Source of the DNA: Acytostelium subglobosum LB1
Taxonomy: Eukaryota > Evosea > Eumycetozoa > Acytosteliales > Acytosteliaceae
DNA: 64,000 nt
Assembly (NCBI RefSeq): GCF_000787575.1
Contig: NW_012236526.1
Location: 992,001-1,056,000, forward strand
Direction of reading: 5' to 3'
Part shown: positions 60,801 through 64,000 of the stretch, piece by piece
Numbering within the stretch: the stretch's first letter is position 1
How the letters are laid out: every line of letters starts with the position of its first letter
Position numbers and translations under genes: made by a program
The notes under the pieces: generated by a model
Databases searched by the model: none
What the model saw: the letters and a program-made list of their open reading frames with translations, nothing else
What the model was told of the DNA's origin: nothing

Positions 60801-62567
60801 CTGGTCTTTAACACTACCGGTAGTAACAACACTGTTCTAATGGTCTTGGGCAACTACCTGTATCATTTCGACTCTGGTAATGCCATGCTCGAGGGACTCA
60901 CATCCGATCCAATCCCCTCAACAGTGTCCTCGGCCACATACACTACGCTTCAGTTCCAACTGCCACCCACCGTTAGGAGTGGAACATTCTCAATCGTGTC
61001 GGGCGGCCAGCGATCCAAGCCAAAGACATTCACAGCCGTACCAAGATTCGAGAACAGCACCAGTCCACCAACCAATGGAGGCTTGATCAACATCACCGGT
61101 TACTACATGGCACCATACTCCTACATCAATGATCAGGTGCTAAAGATTACTGTGGGAGGCTTAGAGTGCACTGAACTCAAGGTGTTGAGACAGGTCGATA
61201 GCTGGTACCAACTGTCATGTGTTGCTCCTCGTGGAACTGGAAAGAGCAACATGATAATTACCAACAATGTTGGTGATGGCTTCGGCTATGCACTCGACTA
61301 CCAATCTCCATCAGTGGTCGGTGTCCGTTCCACTCAGTTCAATCAGTCTGGCACAGTTACAATCAATGGCGCCAACTTTGCCAACACCAACTTGAACGTG
61401 ACCATCGGTGGCAAACAGTGTATCAATCCACGATCCAACAATGATGGCACAGAGATTCAATGTCAGTTCAGCTCAGATGTACCATATCCAGACAGCAATC
61501 AATCATTGCCAGTGACCGTCTCGGTCGACTCTCTGCACTTTACCTCTCAATCATTCATCTACCAAGTGCCAACTCAGTGTCCAGTGTGCCAGCATGGTGA
61601 TTGCAACAGTACTTTGAGCAAGTGCCAGTGCCAACAGGGATGGACTGGTATTACATGTTCAGTGGAGATTCAAGTTGGTCAGACTACAGACATACCAAAC
61701 ATCGATAGCAACACGACACAAGTGGTACTCGGATCAAGCGATCATAATCTTCACTTCAACATTAGTGTGACAGAGCTTAGAGAGGTCACATCGAGCAATG
61801 TTGTTGTCAAGCAGGTATACCTCAAGGATGCTTCATGGACCACACAGAATTTCGGCAGCGGACACTTTATATTGAATGGCACATTCAGCAGCGATCCACT
61901 ATTGAGTGTAGTTATCGACATGACAGTGTTTACCAATGCCAGCCAGTATGACTTTGCTGGCGATGCGTTCCAAGTGCTGGACAACTCAATCAAGTATGTG
62001 GTCCGAATCAACAGCTGGTCGTTTGGTGCCAAGACCAACGCACTGCAAGTTCTCTTCCTGTCACAGGCTGCCGCATCAGTTGGGAACTGTGGCAATGTAC
62101 AAAAGTCAAAGGTTAGCGCTGCCGTAAGCAATCAACAGTCTTCACTGCGTTCGATTGAAATTAGTCAGGGTGCTCTGGTGCTTGAGGGCTACTTCTCGGA
62201 CCGTATCATCGTGGACGACAGAGTGTCACACAGTCAGGTCGATGTGTTGCCAGACACTGATGAGGCCGTTCAACAAGCAGTACAGACATATGGAGGCGAC
62301 AAGCTCAACATCTTGACTTGCATCACCATACCTCACTTTGAACAATACGCAGTGGTCGATCCAAACTTTGGCTCTTTGTTGGTGGCCCCAGCAGACGGCA
62401 ATGGAGAATGTTCTGGCAATGGAAACAACTGGAAGATTCCAGTCATTGTTACTTGTTCAGTTGTTTGTGCATTGTTAGTCGTCGTTGCAACTATCTTTAT
62501 CGTAAAGAAAAATGCAGTGCTCAAACACAGAATGATGAGGACACTAAGTATGAAGCGATTCAAATAA
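57824..62567 (+). CDS. Surface protein: C-type lectin-like, IPT/TIG repeats, EGF-like, TM
   Basis: Four exons, 57824-58011, 58098-60151, 60242-60478 and 60547-62567, give 1499 aa. Order: signal peptide (1-~27, LLLL-rich); C-type lectin-like domain (~30-160: YQLAPTKLNFQQAMNYA, FWLGAERLDQHGSSWGWING, CANFKGD); several IPT/TIG Ig-like repeats (~240-1160, e.g. ALTSVSPRAIPSSGGTITVF, VVGVRSTQFNQSGTVTING); an EGF-like module (~1173-1200, CPVCQHGDCNSTLSKCQCQQ then GWTGITC); a ComC-type C-terminal beta domain (FNISVTELREVTSSNVVVKQ, DRIIVDDRVSHSQVDVLPDT); one TM helix (~1458-1480) and a basic tail. Resembles the dictyostelid ComC/Tgr adhesion and recognition receptors. Likely plasma membrane; ligand unknown. 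Confidence 0.9.
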
Positions 62568-62788
62568 AGTATGATGGTAGTTGTGTTTGTAGAAGATCAA
62601 TCGCTCCCTAGAGAGAGATGAAGTTGAGGACATTCAAAGAGACTTCATTCACATAAAGACAAGTTAAACACAACCAGAGGTAGATAGTTGATGAAAGTAG
62701 ACCAAAATCATTCCAGGTTTAATATAAACACTTTGCCTTGCCTGGAAATTCCTCATGCTACACAGGGTATCAATTAACAATAAGTATT

Positions 62789-62870
62789 CGACACCTGCAG
62801 GATTCGAACCTGCGCCCCCGAAGGGATTTGATTTCGAGTCAAACGCCGTAACCACTTGGCTAAGGTGTCC
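62789..62870 (-). tRNA. tRNA-Ser (CGA)
   Basis: 82 nt, intronless, with the long class II variable arm. Acceptor stem GGACACC/GGTGTC with discriminator G; D arm TAGCCAAGTGGTTACGGC; anticodon loop around ACTCGAAAT (anticodon CGA) on stem TTTGA/TCAAA; variable arm CCCTTCGGGGGC; T arm GCAGG-TTCGAAT-CCTGC. All features fit eukaryotic serine tRNA. Confidence 0.95.
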
Positions 62871-63159
62871 TTATTTGAGGCCAGTTAACTGGATCCAACG
62901 ACTTTAAACAAAAACCATGACTTAACATCGACACCTCCCGACCTCACCATGAACCTCGCAATCTTCACTGAATTCTTCTTCTTCCTGCTTGTTGTTTCCA
63001 GAGTCGAATTTTCTGTTGAGTTAATAGAAAAACAAATGATATTTGGATGAAATTTTGTCTAGTTTCCATCATTTTATTAAATTATCTAAAAAGAATGTGG
63101 TCATGATGATCACGACACATCATCAAAGACCATTCATTGATTAATTAATTATCTCCAAC

Positions 63160-63351
63160 ATGAACAACTACACTGCCTCCAGTGTTCCAACTGTGTCAGC
63201 TAAGAATACCATTGACCTCACCAACAGCGAAATCTCATGGAATGAGGACAACACTGTCGTTAGACCAGTCATCACTACTGAAGCTCCAGCTACCAATGAT
63301 CCAACTCCTGCTCCAATGGCTCCTGCCACCACTGCTAAAACTTCAGAATAG
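63160..63351 (+). CDS. Small Thr/Ala/Pro-rich ORF, probably expressed
   Basis: 63-aa frame, not recognised. Begins MNNYTASSVPTVSAKNTIDL and ends in a TEAPATNDPTPAPMAP-type low-complexity tail. No cysteine, no membrane segment. Codons are those of highly expressed genes in this window (GCT/GCC, ACC/ACT, ATC, CCA, AAG), and the context AACATGAAC fits a start, which is why I list it. It may be a short structural or developmentally regulated peptide gene, or a chance frame. Confidence 0.45.
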   Translation: MNNYTASSVPTVSAKNTIDLTNSEISWNEDNTVVRPVITTEAPATNDPTPAPMAPATTAKTSE

Positions 63352-63757
63352 CACGATGTCTTGTAATTGATCACTTGGGAATCATTTACATTAAACTATC
63401 CGGGGAGTTTGCTCATGCTTCTCTCTATCAATGCATCCTCCAGATCCCTCACTTTGATTATTAATAAATGTATCCAAGTAACTACAAATGTAAATAACAA
63501 CATGTAAGACACTCAAACATTGATATGCTTCACTATACATTGAATAACATCAATCTTTTTGTTTTGTAGTTAGCAGTAGTGTTACTACAGTGGCACACTT
63601 TATATAGCAACTCCCAACTTAACTGCAAATGCAAGTGAAACACAACAACCTATCGTTTCCTGTATGACGAATTCGTCATGATTGATTCAGTTGTCAAGAC
63701 AACCCAAACCTATATGGAGCCAATTCTTGAAAATAATCAGGCGGCCAGCTATTATGA
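63352..63757. other. Intergenic region with a 16-bp palindrome
   Basis: Tail-to-tail spacer. The only notable element is the perfect palindrome ATGACGAATTCGTCAT at 63664-63679. Confidence 0.45.
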
Positions 63758-63986
63758 TCAAATTGATCCATCGGCCATGCTAAAGATATTCAATATCATG
63801 GTACATGCTCCACTGACATATTGTGAGTCATAGAGATACAGAGTGTCATTGAATACTCCAATGCTGTACGGGTATTGATACCAATCACCTGGACTGCCCA
63901 TCCATTGAAAGATATCTTTAAAGCTAGAGTTACTCTTTAAAGTAAGTTGGTTGATATCTGCATCATAGAGATAGAAGGAGAACATT
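63758..63986 (-). CDS. 3' end of a gene running off the window, beta-propeller-like
   Basis: Minus-strand frame of 75 codons ending at 63758. The text (MFSFYLYDADINQLTLKSNS, IGVFNDTLYLYDSQY, MILNIFSMADGSI) has the repeated YxYDxx...NxLYLYD pattern of a Kelch or similar beta-propeller blade. It either starts at 63985 or, more likely, is the last exon, with acceptor GTAG at 63987-63990 and upstream exons beyond the window edge. No catalytic motif is visible in this piece. Confidence 0.5.
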
Positions 63987-64000
63987 CTACATACATGTCA

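Overview
The window looks like nuclear DNA of a dictyostelid social amoeba. Evidence: near-full-length dictyostelid-type severin, an F-box/FNIP-repeat protein, a C-type lectin/IPT/EGF-like surface protein of the ComC/Tgr kind, an Entamoeba-type GH25 lysozyme, Asn/Gln/Asp homopolymers inside ordinary housekeeping proteins, short AT-rich GT-AG introns, and tRNA genes flanked by non-LTR retrotransposon pieces. Coding regions are more GC-rich and favour C-ending codons more than in Dictyostelium discoideum, so a species outside the AT-rich group is likelier; I cannot name it. Gene models below were spliced by hand from reading frame, donor and acceptor signals and family similarity.

Layout. 0.3-5.7 kb: a Ste20/MST-type kinase, an AT-hook protein (minus) and an Asn/Lys-rich orphan. 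6.3-9.4 kb: TATA-binding protein, a twin-CX9C Cmc1-like mitochondrial protein (minus) and ribosomal protein S24. 9.7-13.1 kb (minus): a glutathione-transferase-like protein and a 4-exon mitochondrial NT5DC-type HAD 5'-nucleotidase. 14.1-20 kb: severin and cohesin SMC1. 20.1-27.4 kb (minus): a secreted CAP-domain/papain fusion, an ependymin-related secreted protein, a DUF4209/ERMARD-like protein and a TLC-domain membrane protein. 28-34.6 kb: F-box/FNIP protein, M20 dipeptidase, F-box/LRR-like protein. 34.7-36.4 kb: a small Lys-rich ORF, then a tRNA-Met(CAU) with non-LTR retrotransposon remnants on both sides, one bounded by a 28-bp direct repeat. 36.5-39.9 kb (minus): 7-exon GPI ethanolamine phosphate transferase PIG-N. 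40.6-45.9 kb: PEK/HRI-like eIF2-alpha kinase and the splicing factor Cdc5. 46-49.4 kb (minus): 6-exon OSCA/CSC1/TMEM63 channel with an extra luminal or extracellular N-terminal domain. 50.8-54.9 kb: GH25 lysozyme (minus), signal peptidase SEC11, GATA zinc-finger factor (minus). 56.7-64 kb: an orphan ORF, tRNA-Glu, the lectin/IPT/EGF surface protein, tRNA-Ser, a small highly-expressed-type ORF and the end of a gene running off the window.

The genes do not form one pathway; this is a normal gene-dense chromosome segment with mixed housekeeping and lineage-specific genes. The most unusual points are the CAP-papain fusion protease, the strand-polarised CAATC/CACTC repeats placed in almost every intron and just upstream of starts, the tRNA gene bracketed by LINE remnants, a 63-bp in-frame intron that splits a GATA zinc finger, and the extra N-terminal domain on the OSCA-type channel. 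I saw no CRISPR array, bacterial operon or clear complete mobile element.
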